Positions 39,643 through 48,392 of a DNA stretch of 64,000 nt are shown in pieces. Every line of letters starts with the position of its first letter. Position 1 is the stretch's first letter. The position numbers were made by a program, and so were the translations under genes. This DNA comes from Bifidobacterium pseudocatenulatum DSM 20438 = JCM 1200 = LMG 10505 (GTDB lineage: Bacteria > Actinomycetota > Actinomycetes > Actinomycetales > Bifidobacteriaceae), in assembly GCF_001025215.1 (NCBI RefSeq), contig NZ_AP012330.1, forward strand, positions 1,426,001-1,490,000, read 5' to 3'. Under the pieces are notes generated by a model. That model was not told the origin of the DNA and did not search any database. It saw only the letters and a program-made list of their open reading frames with translations.

Positions 39643-40224
39643 TCAGTGGGTAATCGTGGTTACCAGCATTTCCCGGTCGTGAGGATCATTATTGGCCACG
39701 GCCACAGCAGCATCGTCGAGCGGTATCGCGTCGGTCATACGATCGTTGACCGTCATGGTAGCCGCATACAGTTTGTTGTCTTTCGGCACGGCGATAGGAT
39801 TGAGAAGCACCACTGGAACGCCCGCTGTTCTTGCGGTTTCCAAAGCATCATTCCAGTTTTCGGCATTGGCTTCGTTCGCGTCGATTCCTGCGATGATAAT
39901 GAGGTCGGCCTTGCGTTGCGCCATGTCACGCACGCCTTGCTGCGCGGTGGATTGCGCGTCCACAGTGCCCGAGACGGTAATGTACACCGGCTTGAGTTTA
40001 CCGGCTTCCATGGCATCCATTGCCATGGAATCGGCGGTGACATCATCCGATCCAATCATGGCGATGGACAGGCTGTCACGATCCTCCATGGAGTGCGCCA
40101 CCGCAGTATTGGGAGATTGCGTATCCCCCACCGCGGCATTCGACGGCACGCAACCAGATAGCGCCGCGCAAGACAACGCAATCGCAGTCATTCCAAAAAA
40201 CGCACGACTTGCGAATAACGGCAT
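39643..40224 (-). CDS. Short lipoprotein resembling part of a type-1 periplasmic binding protein
   Basis: 193 residues from the ATG at 40224, two bases after the stop of the methyltransferase gene. A lipoprotein signal peptide is clear: MPLFASRAFFGMTAIALSC, then lipobox LSGC. The mature part has KADLIIIAGIDANEANAENW and AGVPVVLLNPIAVPKDNKLY, the pattern of the ribose-binding-protein fold (Peripla_BP). Such proteins usually have about 300 residues, so only about half of the fold is present. It may be a shortened or remodelled binding protein. No transporter gene is next to it. Confidence 0.75.
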   Translation of the reverse strand: MPLFASRAFFGMTAIALSCAALSGCVPSNAAVGDTQSPNTAVAHSMEDRDSLSIAMIGSDDVTADSMAMDAMEAGKLKPVYITVSGTVDAQSTAQQGVRDMAQRKADLIIIAGIDANEANAENWNDALETARTAGVPVVLLNPIAVPKDNKLYAATMTVNDRMTDAIPLDDAAVAVANNDPHDREMLVTTITH

Positions 40225-40226
40225 GC

Positions 40227-41492
40227 TCACTGTTCGTGCTTTCTGAACAGCGCCACAGTCTCCACATGATGGGTCATGGGATAAATGTCGAACGCGCGGA
40301 TATCCGCCAATTCGTAGCCAAGTAACACGAGCGTGGCGGTATCTCTGGCAAGGCTTGCCGGATCGCATGCGATATAGACCACACTTTTCGCTTCGGCTTC
40401 GGCAATCTGCCTGCACACCTTCGCGCGAGCGCCAGCACGGGGCGGATCAAGCACCACCACATCTGGCTTGGCGAGATCATTGCGCACGTTGGCAAGTGTT
40501 TTCGCCACGTCGCCCACACGCGCATCGACATTACCCAGATGAATGTGCCTCAAATTACGTTGCGCGTTCCTTACCGCAGTTTTGCCGCCTTCGACGCTCA
40601 ACATGCGAGTGCGCTCCGCCGTCAGCGTGGCCAACGGCAGCGTGAACAGACCCGAACCGGAATACAAATCCCACAGACATGCGGATTTGGCACCGTCAAG
40701 CTCGCCGCGTACCAAATCGATCACATGGTTGGTCAAAGCGATCGGCGCATGCCTATGCATCTGCCAGAAACCGCCTGCATCCACGTTGTATTCGAATTCA
40801 CGGCCGGCGACAATCACCTTTTCCGTAAGCTCACGGCTTCCAGCAACCACCTCGCCGTTCACAAGCACGGCGTAATTGTCTGAAATCGGCGCATTATCGC
40901 GAGGTTCCGGAACGGATAGACGAATCTGGGAACCCGGTTCGAAGCTCCCTTCCCACACATGCTCACGTTCGGCCACTTCCAGCAACGTACGGCTGGCCAA
41001 CGGCATGGTATCAATCGGAACGCGCACATGCGTGCCTCGACGGTGCATCGACGGACGCCCATCAGCATCAGCAATCATCTCGATGCGAGTACGCCAATGC
41101 AAACCTCGCTCCGCATCGTCTTCCGACATACGCTCAATGGGCACTTCCACGTCGACGTGGCCGAGTCTTGCCATCTGTTCGGCCACCGACGTGACTTTCC
41201 ATTTCAGTTGCCCTGCAAGCGACACATGCACCAAGTCAGCGCCGCCGACACCACCGCCCATGGCAAGGGGTCCAGCTAACGACCATATTGGATCAGTACG
41301 GTCTTCGCTCGCTTCGAGTACTTCCACCACTTCGCCTGTCCAGAAGCGATCCTCACGATCATGCGGCTCGTCCAATGCGACACGGACCAGTTCGCCCGGC
41401 AATGCGAATCGCACGAACACAACACGTCCGTCAATATGACCGACGCAACGACCCTGGTCGGCGTACCGTTCAATGCGGATGGTCGATTCCAT
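40227..41492 (-). CDS. TrmA/RlmC/RlmD-family 23S rRNA or tRNA uracil-5-methyltransferase
   Basis: A 421-residue protein. A TRAM-like N-terminal domain (IRIERYADQGRCVGHIDGRV) precedes the SAM-dependent methyltransferase core: LWDLYSGSGLFTLPLA, then VVLDPPRAGARAKVC, and the catalytic Cys in VVYIACDPASLARD. It makes 5-methyluridine in rRNA or tRNA; the exact target is not decided by sequence. Its ATG overlaps the DUF3159 stop by one base (TGATG). Confidence 0.92.
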   Translation of the reverse strand: MESTIRIERYADQGRCVGHIDGRVVFVRFALPGELVRVALDEPHDREDRFWTGEVVEVLEASEDRTDPIWSLAGPLAMGGGVGGADLVHVSLAGQLKWKVTSVAEQMARLGHVDVEVPIERMSEDDAERGLHWRTRIEMIADADGRPSMHRRGTHVRVPIDTMPLASRTLLEVAEREHVWEGSFEPGSQIRLSVPEPRDNAPISDNYAVLVNGEVVAGSRELTEKVIVAGREFEYNVDAGGFWQMHRHAPIALTNHVIDLVRGELDGAKSACLWDLYSGSGLFTLPLATLTAERTRMLSVEGGKTAVRNAQRNLRHIHLGNVDARVGDVAKTLANVRNDLAKPDVVVLDPPRAGARAKVCRQIAEAEAKSVVYIACDPASLARDTATLVLLGYELADIRAFDIYPMTHHVETVALFRKHEQ

Positions 41493-42238
41493 CAGTGCTC
41501 TTCCCTCATTTCGGTAGTTTGTGCTGCCTCAGCATCGTCTTCAGAAACTTCCTGCATCATCTTATGTCGGTGCATTGGCGTCGCCACGATCAGATACGAG
41601 ACCCAAATCGCGAGCGCCCAGAACGGAATGCCCATCAGCAGACGCGCCGTTCCCAGCCAGCCGACGTGATTGCCGAGATAGAGCGGCACCTGCACGATCA
41701 GACGCAGCGCGAACACTCCAACCCACATTGCGGTGATGATGGTATAGGCGCGATTGAGCGCCTTGTCACCTCGCCAATCGGCAAGCCAGGCACGAAAATG
41801 TTCAGTCGGTAACGTTCGGATGAACTCGATGACCAATCCTAAGCCAGGCACCCGGACCAGCAGTGAAATCGTCAGCAAAACAACGTAAAAGGCGTTGGTG
41901 AGAAATCCGAACATGTAATAGTTACGTGCCTCGTGACTGTTCCATGCCCAGATCAGGCAGATACCTACTGCCAGCAAGCCTGATACCGCTCCCATGACGG
42001 ACTGTCGTTGGCACAGGCGCACGATCACCTGCAGCACGGCCAACGCAGCGGACACGCCGATGGTCAGTTGCAAATTGGACGTGATGACGAACAGTGCCAC
42101 GAACACGACGCCCGGCAGCATCGATTCGATAACGCCTCTCGGACCGCCGATGGCGTCGATCACGGAAAAATCGTCAGTATTACCGGCGTCGGCAAGCGCA
42201 CCAAGACCAGTTCGTTTTTTCGCTTCGGTTTCAGCCAT
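41492..42238 (-). CDS. DUF3159 membrane protein
   Basis: A 248-residue integral membrane protein with about six TM helices. The family pattern is visible: IDAIGGPRGVIESMLPGVVF, then LVRVPGLGLVIEFIRTLP, and WRGDKALNRAYTIITAMWVG. DUF3159 is an actinobacterial family of unknown function, commonly next to a DUF3710 gene, as here. It lies 26 bases after the DUF3710 gene and one base into the methyltransferase gene, so all three are co-transcribed. Confidence 0.9.
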   Translation of the reverse strand: MAETEAKKRTGLGALADAGNTDDFSVIDAIGGPRGVIESMLPGVVFVALFVITSNLQLTIGVSAALAVLQVIVRLCQRQSVMGAVSGLLAVGICLIWAWNSHEARNYYMFGFLTNAFYVVLLTISLLVRVPGLGLVIEFIRTLPTEHFRAWLADWRGDKALNRAYTIITAMWVGVFALRLIVQVPLYLGNHVGWLGTARLLMGIPFWALAIWVSYLIVATPMHRHKMMQEVSEDDAEAAQTTEMREEH

Positions 42239-42264
42239 ACGTATTAGCTATCGGTTCAAGCGGC

Positions 42265-43095
42265 TCAACGCACTTCGGAGAACATCGGTCCACGAGACAG
42301 CGTGGTCTTGACCTCAACCTGCTGGTCGGAGTCGAATGGACCCTTCGGTTTGCCGGGAATCTCAGTCTTCTGCTCAGCCTCTTCCGCAGCTGCCTTCGCA
42401 GCCTTGCGTTCGGCCGGAGCGACCGGCGGATGCATGGGAATAAGGTCGCGTGGCGCCAACGGATCATCGCCTCGTTCCACCACAATATCAGCGAAGAACT
42501 GGTTCAATGCCTTTGCTTCCTCACCCTCAGGATCGGTGGCAGCCTTGCCTGAGAAGATGCCGCGCAACATCCAACGCGGACCGTCGACGCCTACGATGCG
42601 GGTAAGCACCTTGCGTCCACCTTTGACGGTAACCGGCAATGCCAGTTCGGTGCCGAATACGCCTTCGACTTCCTTCGCGTCCTTGTTGGCTTCAATCAGG
42701 TCGGCACGAACGTCATCCCACAATCCGAGCGTCTTCGGTGCCGCGAATGCCTCAATCTCCACACTGGAGGAACCGTAGGTGATGGTGGTGCCAAGAACCT
42801 GCTGGGTGGCACGGTTGGCCTTCACTCGCAATTCAATGCCCTTCAGGAACGGCAGATAATATGATCCCATATCGAGGTACTCGTCGTAGTCGGGAACGTT
42901 CTCATCTTCCACATCCCACGGACCATGCTCGTCACCGCGGCCCTCGTATTCAGCGGAAGGCTCCGGAAGCGCCACGACTTCCTGAGCTTCGTCAACGTTT
43001 TCAGCTGCGTCGACAGCCTCTTCGTTTTCTCCGGCGGCCGCTTCAAGAGCTTCCTTGCTCTGATGCTTCTTCTTACCGAATCCAAACAATCCCAT
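42265..43095 (-). CDS. DUF3710 protein
   Basis: 276 residues from the ATG at 43095 (MGLFGFGKKK), chosen over 43107 because GAGGAA lies 6 bases before it. An acidic N-terminal ~75 residues precede the DUF3710 core (GPWDVEDENVPDYDEYLDMG, LRVKANRATQQVLG, GPRWMLRGIFSGKAA). Function unknown. It probably heads the DUF3710-DUF3159-methyltransferase-lipoprotein unit. Confidence 0.9.
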   Translation of the reverse strand: MGLFGFGKKKHQSKEALEAAAGENEEAVDAAENVDEAQEVVALPEPSAEYEGRGDEHGPWDVEDENVPDYDEYLDMGSYYLPFLKGIELRVKANRATQQVLGTTITYGSSSVEIEAFAAPKTLGLWDDVRADLIEANKDAKEVEGVFGTELALPVTVKGGRKVLTRIVGVDGPRWMLRGIFSGKAATDPEGEEAKALNQFFADIVVERGDDPLAPRDLIPMHPPVAPAERKAAKAAAEEAEQKTEIPGKPKGPFDSDQQVEVKTTLSRGPMFSEVR

Positions 43096-43159
43096 GATGT
43101 TCCTCATTTCATAACAGTTGCAACCGTGAATAGCCTAGCACCTATGCTTAATATGGGCT

Positions 43160-43192
43160 GGGAATCGGGGTGTGATATTCCAATTCCCAGTC
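43160..43192. terminator. Weak hairpin after exonuclease III gene
   Basis: CTGGGAAT and ATTCCCAG, exact 8-base arms with a 17-base loop, lie 21 bases past the stop of the exonuclease gene. No T run follows, so termination is uncertain. Confidence 0.4.
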
Positions 43193-43212
43193 TGTTCACG
43201 ATAAAAAGTGGC

Positions 43213-44073
43213 TTAAATGTCATACATAATGCTGAGCGGCGCATGATCGGACCAGCGCAGGTCGTAGGTCGGAGCCTTATCGATCACGAATCCGCAGGCC
43301 GTTTCCGCCAGTTCCGGTGTTGCGAACTGATAGTCGATCCTCCAGCCGACATTGTTGTCGAATGCACGACCGCGCTGGCTCCACCATGTGTACGGTCCTT
43401 GGATGTCTCCGGCGAGATTACGCATCACATCCACAAACTCCAGTTCTCCCAACCATTTGTCGACATATGCGCGCTCCTCGGGGAGGAATCCGGCATGCGT
43501 TTCGTTGGCTTTGGCGTTTTTGATGTCGAGCGGCGTGTGCGCGATGTTGAAATCACCGCAGAGCACCGCTTGTTTTCCGCCGTGTGCTGCCTCGTCACGC
43601 AACTGTTCCATGCGTATCAGCATGGTGTCGAGGAAACGGTATTTCTGCTTCATTTTTTCCGGATCATCGGTATTTCCCGCATGCACATACACGCAAACCA
43701 CGGTAATGACATAGCCTTGTGGAGTTTGCATGTCCGCTTCGATCCAACGGCCGGAATCGACGTCATCCTCAAGTCCCGGCAATCCATATCGTTTGTCGAC
43801 AACCGGCAATGCCGACAACAGACCTACGCCGGCACGCCCCTTGATACGGCAAATCTCGTTCATACGATGCAGTTCGCTCTGATCGGAAATACGTCCCGCC
43901 GTTGAGTATTCGAAACCGAATTCGTCGAAAATAGGATCGATTTCGTTTTGCGGGGCACGCACCTCCTGCATACACCACACGTCAGGTGTGTTGCGTCCGG
44001 CCCACTCCTCGATGCCTTTGCGTTTTGCCGCTCGGATTCCGTTCACATTGGAAGTCGTGATAGTGATCGTCAT
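43213..44073 (-). CDS. xth: Exodeoxyribonuclease III / AP endonuclease
   Basis: A 286-residue member of the endonuclease-exonuclease-phosphatase fold. The metal and catalytic motifs are present: TSNVNGIRAA, CMQEVRAP (Glu metal ligand), CVYVHAG, LCGDFNIAHT and the C-terminal WRIDYQFATP and SDHAPLSI. It cuts at abasic sites and digests 3' ends in base-excision repair. It stands alone between the DUF3710 unit and the Opp terminator. Confidence 0.95.
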   Translation of the reverse strand: MTITITTSNVNGIRAAKRKGIEEWAGRNTPDVWCMQEVRAPQNEIDPIFDEFGFEYSTAGRISDQSELHRMNEICRIKGRAGVGLLSALPVVDKRYGLPGLEDDVDSGRWIEADMQTPQGYVITVVCVYVHAGNTDDPEKMKQKYRFLDTMLIRMEQLRDEAAHGGKQAVLCGDFNIAHTPLDIKNAKANETHAGFLPEERAYVDKWLGELEFVDVMRNLAGDIQGPYTWWSQRGRAFDNNVGWRIDYQFATPELAETACGFVIDKAPTYDLRWSDHAPLSIMYDI

Positions 44074-44102
44074 AGCGTTCTAGCCTAGCTTGCATACAAG
44101 AA

Positions 44103-44128
44103 AAGCCCTCGGCACATGCCGAAGGCTT
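44103..44128 (-). terminator. Terminator of the opp operon
   Basis: On the minus strand, AAGCCTTCGGCA and TGCCGAGGGCTT form a 12-base stem (one G-U) with a 2-base loop followed by TTTTC, 26 bases past the oppDF stop. Confidence 0.88.
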
Positions 44129-44153
44129 ATCTTGATGATGTTATCGCATCAAA

Positions 44154-46163
44154 TCAGTCAAGACCGAGCTGCAGCTTGCCGCCGGGGATGGCGCCAAGCA
44201 GATCACGGGTGTACTGCTTCTGCGGATGGTCGAAGACCTCGTCAGTGGTGGCGTGCTCCACAAGCTTGCCGTGCTGCATCACCACAACCTCATCGGCGAT
44301 CTGACGCACAACCGCCAAATCGTGGGTGATGAACAGGTAGCTCAGGCCCTTTTCCGTCTGCAGGTCATTGAGCAATCGCAACACCTGATCCTGCACCAGC
44401 ACGTCCAAAGCGGATACGGCCTCGTCGCAGACAATCACGTCCGGATCGAGAGCCATGGCTCGTGCGATGGCGATGCGCTGACGCTGACCACCGGAAAGCT
44501 CGTTCGGGTAGCGGAAACGCACGGACCACGGCAGTTCCACCATATCGAGCAACTCACGCACGCGGGCAGCACGACTCTTCTTGTCTCCAATGCCGTGGAT
44601 ACGCAGTGGTTCTTCGATGGAACGGTAAATGGAGTACATCGGGTCAAGCGAGCCATACGGATTCTGGAATACCGGCTGCACGTGGCGGCGGAAGTCAAGC
44701 AATTCCTTGCCTTGGAAGCCGGAAATGTCCTTGCCTTCATAAGTGACGGTGCCTGAGGTCGGTTCAAGCAGCTTCAGCACCATGTTGGCCACCGTGGACT
44801 TGCCGGAACCGGACTCGCCCACAATTGCCAGCGTGGTACCCTTCTTGACGGAAAAGCTCACATCGTCAACGGCCTTGAACATCTCCTTCTTGCGCGGCAG
44901 CTTGAACTCGCGTGTCAGATGATCCACCGTGATGATGGATTCGCCGGACTTCAGGGAATCTTCATTCACCTTGTGTTCCATCACGCCGCTGGCATCGCCA
45001 CCATGCTCCTTGACGGAGATGATGCGCTGCGAGGCCAACGACGGCGCCGCCGCCACCAGTCGCTTGGTGTATGGATGCTGCGGATGCTGCAGCACTTCCA
45101 GAGACGGGCCGGATTCAACGACCTGCCCCTTGTACATAACCACGATGTGCTGCGCACGCTCAGCCGCCAAACCCAAGTCATGGGTGATGAACAGCACTGC
45201 GGTTCCCAACGAATCGGTGAGCATCTGGAGATGATCAAGAATCTTCTTCTGCACGGTCACGTCAAGCGCGGAGGTCGGCTCGTCAGCGATCAGCAGTTCC
45301 GGACGGCATGCCAAGCCGATGGCGATGAGCGCACGCTGGCGCATACCACCGGAGAACTCGTGCGGATACTGGCGTGCACGAGTGGCGGCATCCGGCAGAC
45401 CAGCCTCAGAAAGAAGACCTGCGATGCGGTCATCCATGGTGGAGCCGATTACATACTTCTTGGCGATGTACCAAGCGTCATCCTCGGCCACGCCGACCTT
45501 GATCAGGTCGTCGGCCACGCGCCAACGCGTTTCAGATCCTGGGACCCACTCCGACTCGAAGTACGCCACGGTCTTGTCGAAGTCGTCGCCGGTCTTACCG
45601 ATCTTGGACAGCGCTTCCTTCGCCGCGGACAACAGCTCAGGAAGCTCCTTGGAGCCAAGGAAAGTTTCATCGTCGTTGCCTTTAAGTTCGACATCGGCAT
45701 CGGCGAGAGCCTTCGACAGCGAGGAACGCTTCTCATGGGCGATATCCATATTGTTGGCGGCCAGAGCCTCCTTCACCTGGGTACCGATACGCCACACCGG
45801 GTTCAGGTTGCTCATCGGATCCTGCGGGACAAGACCCATCTTGTTGCCGCGCAACTTGTCGAAATCCCTCTGCTTGTAACCGGAGATTTCCTCGCCGTCA
45901 AGCTTGATGGATCCTCCGACCACATGGCCTGTGCCCGGAAGCAGACCAAGCACCGCCATAGCGGACGTGGACTTGCCGGAGCCGGACTCACCAACGATAG
46001 CCACCCACTGACCCGGGTATACGCTGAAAGAGGAGTTGCGAACCGCATGTACCGGCTGGCCATCATCAGTGGTGAAGTCGACCTGGAGGTTCTTGACTTC
46101 CAGCAGCGGACCGTTGGCACGTTGCATGGCCTCGAGCTTGTTTTCGGTATTCATTTCAGTCAT
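44154..46163 (-). CDS. Oligopeptide ABC transporter, fused OppD-OppF ATPase
   Basis: 669 residues from the ATG at 46163 (GAGGG upstream); an in-frame start at 46187 overlaps oppC more. Two complete NBDs lie in one chain. The first has Walker A GESGSGKST at 58-66, Q-loop VPQDP at 112-116, signature FSGGMRQR at 270-277 and Walker B LLIADEPTSALD. The second has GESGSGKST, LSGGQRQRIAIARAMALDPD and VIVCDEAVSALD. The first NBD carries an extra ~100 charged residues between Q-loop and signature (about 140-248), longer than in ordinary OppD. It powers OppBC peptide import and is the last gene of the operon. Confidence 0.95.
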   Translation of the reverse strand: MTEMNTENKLEAMQRANGPLLEVKNLQVDFTTDDGQPVHAVRNSSFSVYPGQWVAIVGESGSGKSTSAMAVLGLLPGTGHVVGGSIKLDGEEISGYKQRDFDKLRGNKMGLVPQDPMSNLNPVWRIGTQVKEALAANNMDIAHEKRSSLSKALADADVELKGNDDETFLGSKELPELLSAAKEALSKIGKTGDDFDKTVAYFESEWVPGSETRWRVADDLIKVGVAEDDAWYIAKKYVIGSTMDDRIAGLLSEAGLPDAATRARQYPHEFSGGMRQRALIAIGLACRPELLIADEPTSALDVTVQKKILDHLQMLTDSLGTAVLFITHDLGLAAERAQHIVVMYKGQVVESGPSLEVLQHPQHPYTKRLVAAAPSLASQRIISVKEHGGDASGVMEHKVNEDSLKSGESIITVDHLTREFKLPRKKEMFKAVDDVSFSVKKGTTLAIVGESGSGKSTVANMVLKLLEPTSGTVTYEGKDISGFQGKELLDFRRHVQPVFQNPYGSLDPMYSIYRSIEEPLRIHGIGDKKSRAARVRELLDMVELPWSVRFRYPNELSGGQRQRIAIARAMALDPDVIVCDEAVSALDVLVQDQVLRLLNDLQTEKGLSYLFITHDLAVVRQIADEVVVMQHGKLVEHATTDEVFDHPQKQYTRDLLGAIPGGKLQLGLD

Positions 46164-46183
46164 CGAATATCCCTCACTTACAC

Positions 46184-47149
46184 TCACGTACGGCTCTTCG
46201 GATCAAGCGCATCCTTCACGGCGTCACCCATCATGATGAAGGCAAGCACAGTGATGGCAAGTGCCGCGGACGGGTAGAACAGCACCATCGGATCGGTACG
46301 CAGAATGGACTGCGCATTGGAGATGTCGCCACCCCAGCTGACGGTAGTGGTCGGCAGACCCACACCAAGGAAGCTCAAGGTTGCTTCCAACACGATGTAT
46401 GTAGCCAGAGACGTTGTGCCCACCACAATGATCGGTGCCAAGGAATTCGGCAGAATGTGGCGGAACAGGTTACGCCACGGCGTGGAGCCAAGTGCGGTGG
46501 AAGCCGTATTGAACTCCAGATTCTTAGCTTCCATAACAGCGCCTCGCGCAATTCGCGCAACGGATGTCCAGCCGAATAACGTCATGACCAGAATAATCTT
46601 CCAAATGGAATCGTTGGTCTTGAACATCTGCAGCACCACGATGGCACCAAGCAAAATCGGCAAAGCCAGGAAAATATCGGTCAAACGGCTGAGAATGGTG
46701 TCGACCCAGCCTCCGAAGAAACCACTCAACGCACCGATCAGCGTACCCAACAGCACCACCAGCACCGTAGCGAACACGCCGACGCTCAGCGAGGTACGAG
46801 TACCATGCACCACGCGGGAGTACACATCGCAGCCTTGCAGATCGAATCCGAAAGGATGTCCCTTCGAAGCCGGTTCCAAGGAGTTCTCAAGCGTGCAGTA
46901 GTTCGGATTCTGCTTGGTCATCACTCCTGGGAACAGCGCCACGAAGATAATGAACACAATAAGCACAGCGGAAATGATGAACATCGGGTTCTTGCGCAGG
47001 GTACGCCATGCGTCAGCCCAAAGGCTTGAAGCCGGTGCGGACTCATCTACCGAGTCAACGTCCTTAAGCGGCGTCTCCTCGAGAGGAGCAACATATCGTT
47101 CCTGTCCCGGAAGCGTGTGAGAAAGATTCGTCTCGTTCATATCAGTCAT
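46184..47149 (-). CDS. oppC: Oligopeptide ABC transporter permease OppC
   Basis: A 321-residue protein. A ~45-residue cytoplasmic N-terminus precedes the OppC_N helix (WRTLRKNPMFIISAVLIVFI), and then the six-helix permease core with the EAA-type loop ARGAVMEAKNLEFNTASTAL followed by GSTPWRNLFRHILPNSLAPI. It pairs with OppB to form the channel. It overlaps the longest reading of the ATPase gene and lies 17 bases after oppB. Confidence 0.95.
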   Translation of the reverse strand: MTDMNETNLSHTLPGQERYVAPLEETPLKDVDSVDESAPASSLWADAWRTLRKNPMFIISAVLIVFIIFVALFPGVMTKQNPNYCTLENSLEPASKGHPFGFDLQGCDVYSRVVHGTRTSLSVGVFATVLVVLLGTLIGALSGFFGGWVDTILSRLTDIFLALPILLGAIVVLQMFKTNDSIWKIILVMTLFGWTSVARIARGAVMEAKNLEFNTASTALGSTPWRNLFRHILPNSLAPIIVVGTTSLATYIVLEATLSFLGVGLPTTTVSWGGDISNAQSILRTDPMVLFYPSAALAITVLAFIMMGDAVKDALDPKSRT

Positions 47150-47166
47150 TGTTCAATCCTCCCAAC

Positions 47167-48093
47167 TCACGCGTAGCGGATTCGCGGATCAAGCGCCGCA
47201 TAGAGCATATCGACCAGCAGGTTGCACACTGCGAAGATCAGCATAAGCAGAGTCACAATGGACACCACCAGATTGCCTTCACCCTTGAGAATGCTTTGAT
47301 AAGTCAGGTAACCAATGCCATGCACGTTGAAGATGGTTTCGGAAATCATGGCACCGCCCATCAGTGCGCCAAGATCCTGACCAAGGTAAGTGACGACAGG
47401 AATCATGGAGTTACGCAAAACGTGACGATTCATGACCGACCTGTTGTCCATGCCTTTGGCACGTGCGGTGCGCACATAGTCAAGCGCGATATTGGAAGAA
47501 ATCTCCGAACGACTCAATCGGATGATATATGCCATAGACACAGATCCAAGCACCATTGCTGGCATCAGCAGGTCGATGAATCCTGGATTGGCACCGGCCG
47601 TAACTGGAAGCAGACGCAACTTCACGCCTAAGAAATACTGGGCAAGGAAGCCCGTGACGAAGGTCGGTACGGAGATGAGCAACAGAGAGATAATCAGGAT
47701 CACGGTATCGCACCACTTGCCCTTGTTCAGGCCGGAAATCGCGCCGAAGATCACGCCGAACACGGCTTCGAACACGAAAGCCATCAGCGCAAGCTTGATG
47801 GTGACCGGGAATGCACGTCCGATCTGGTCGATGACCAGCTGACCGGAGAAAGTCTTGCCGAAGTCAAGAGTCAGCGCATTTTTCAGGAACAGCAAATACT
47901 GCACGATGAACGGTTTATCCAGATTGTATTCGGCACGAATCTGTGCGGCGACGGCCTCATTGACCGGCTTATCGCCAAACATCGCCTTAACCGGGTCGCC
48001 CGGCAACGCGAACACCAGGGCGTACACCAAAAGCGTCGTGCCGAGAACCACAGGGATCATCTGCAGAATGCGTCGCAGAAGATATCTGCCCAT
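47167..48093 (-). CDS. oppB: Oligopeptide ABC transporter permease OppB
   Basis: A 308-residue permease with six TM helices. The typical OppB start MGRYLLRRILQMIPVVLGTT and the loop LDYVRTARAKGMDNRSVMNR followed by HVLRNSMIPVVTYLGQDLG are present. AAAAAGGAG lies before the ATG. It begins the oppB-oppC-oppDF unit. A terminator-like hairpin and a possible promoter separate it from oppA1, so expression can differ from the binding proteins. Confidence 0.95.
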   Translation of the reverse strand: MGRYLLRRILQMIPVVLGTTLLVYALVFALPGDPVKAMFGDKPVNEAVAAQIRAEYNLDKPFIVQYLLFLKNALTLDFGKTFSGQLVIDQIGRAFPVTIKLALMAFVFEAVFGVIFGAISGLNKGKWCDTVILIISLLLISVPTFVTGFLAQYFLGVKLRLLPVTAGANPGFIDLLMPAMVLGSVSMAYIIRLSRSEISSNIALDYVRTARAKGMDNRSVMNRHVLRNSMIPVVTYLGQDLGALMGGAMISETIFNVHGIGYLTYQSILKGEGNLVVSIVTLLMLIFAVCNLLVDMLYAALDPRIRYA

Positions 48094-48135
48094 TGGTTTC
48101 TCCTTTTTTGCTTATTCATTGTCAACCTTTTTCAG

Positions 48136-48166
48136 ATTATTACTCATAATCATCGGGGAAGGTTAA
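48136..48166 (-). promoter_or_regulatory. Candidate promoter for oppBCDF
   Basis: On the minus strand, TTAACC (48161-48166) and TAATAAT (48136-48142) are separated by 18 bases, about 45 bases before the oppB start. The match to -35 is moderate. Confidence 0.35.
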
Positions 48167-48324
48167 CGATTTACCCCGCAAGTTTTGTGGCAACACACAA
48201 CAAACTGCTTTATATTGCAGTTTCATGGGAATCAGCTGGGAAAAATGCTTGGCTACCGGCATCTACCCCCTGACGCCTCTTGGCCACACTGATGTCACCC
48301 TGAAACGGTGCGTATTACATGGAA

Positions 48325-48355
48325 AGGAAGGAACGGATATGATCCGCCCCTTCCT
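48325..48355 (-). terminator. Hairpin after oppA1
   Basis: A 14-base stem with two G-U pairs and a 3-base loop (AGGAAGG at one end, CCTTCCT at the other) lies 38 bases past the oppA1 stop. It likely terminates or trims the oppA transcript and gives more binding protein than permease. The rest of the 299-base gap to oppB holds no gene; a second small hairpin is at about 48208-48230. Confidence 0.65.
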
Positions 48356-48392
48356 GCAATTGGCTCAGCGAGATTCACTCACGAAGATCGGC

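Noticed and set aside
48120..48125. TTGACA (minus strand) as a -35 for oppB
   Set aside because: A -10 at normal spacing would fall in the ribosome site, so the start would be inside the coding region; TTAACC/TAATAAT further upstream fits better.
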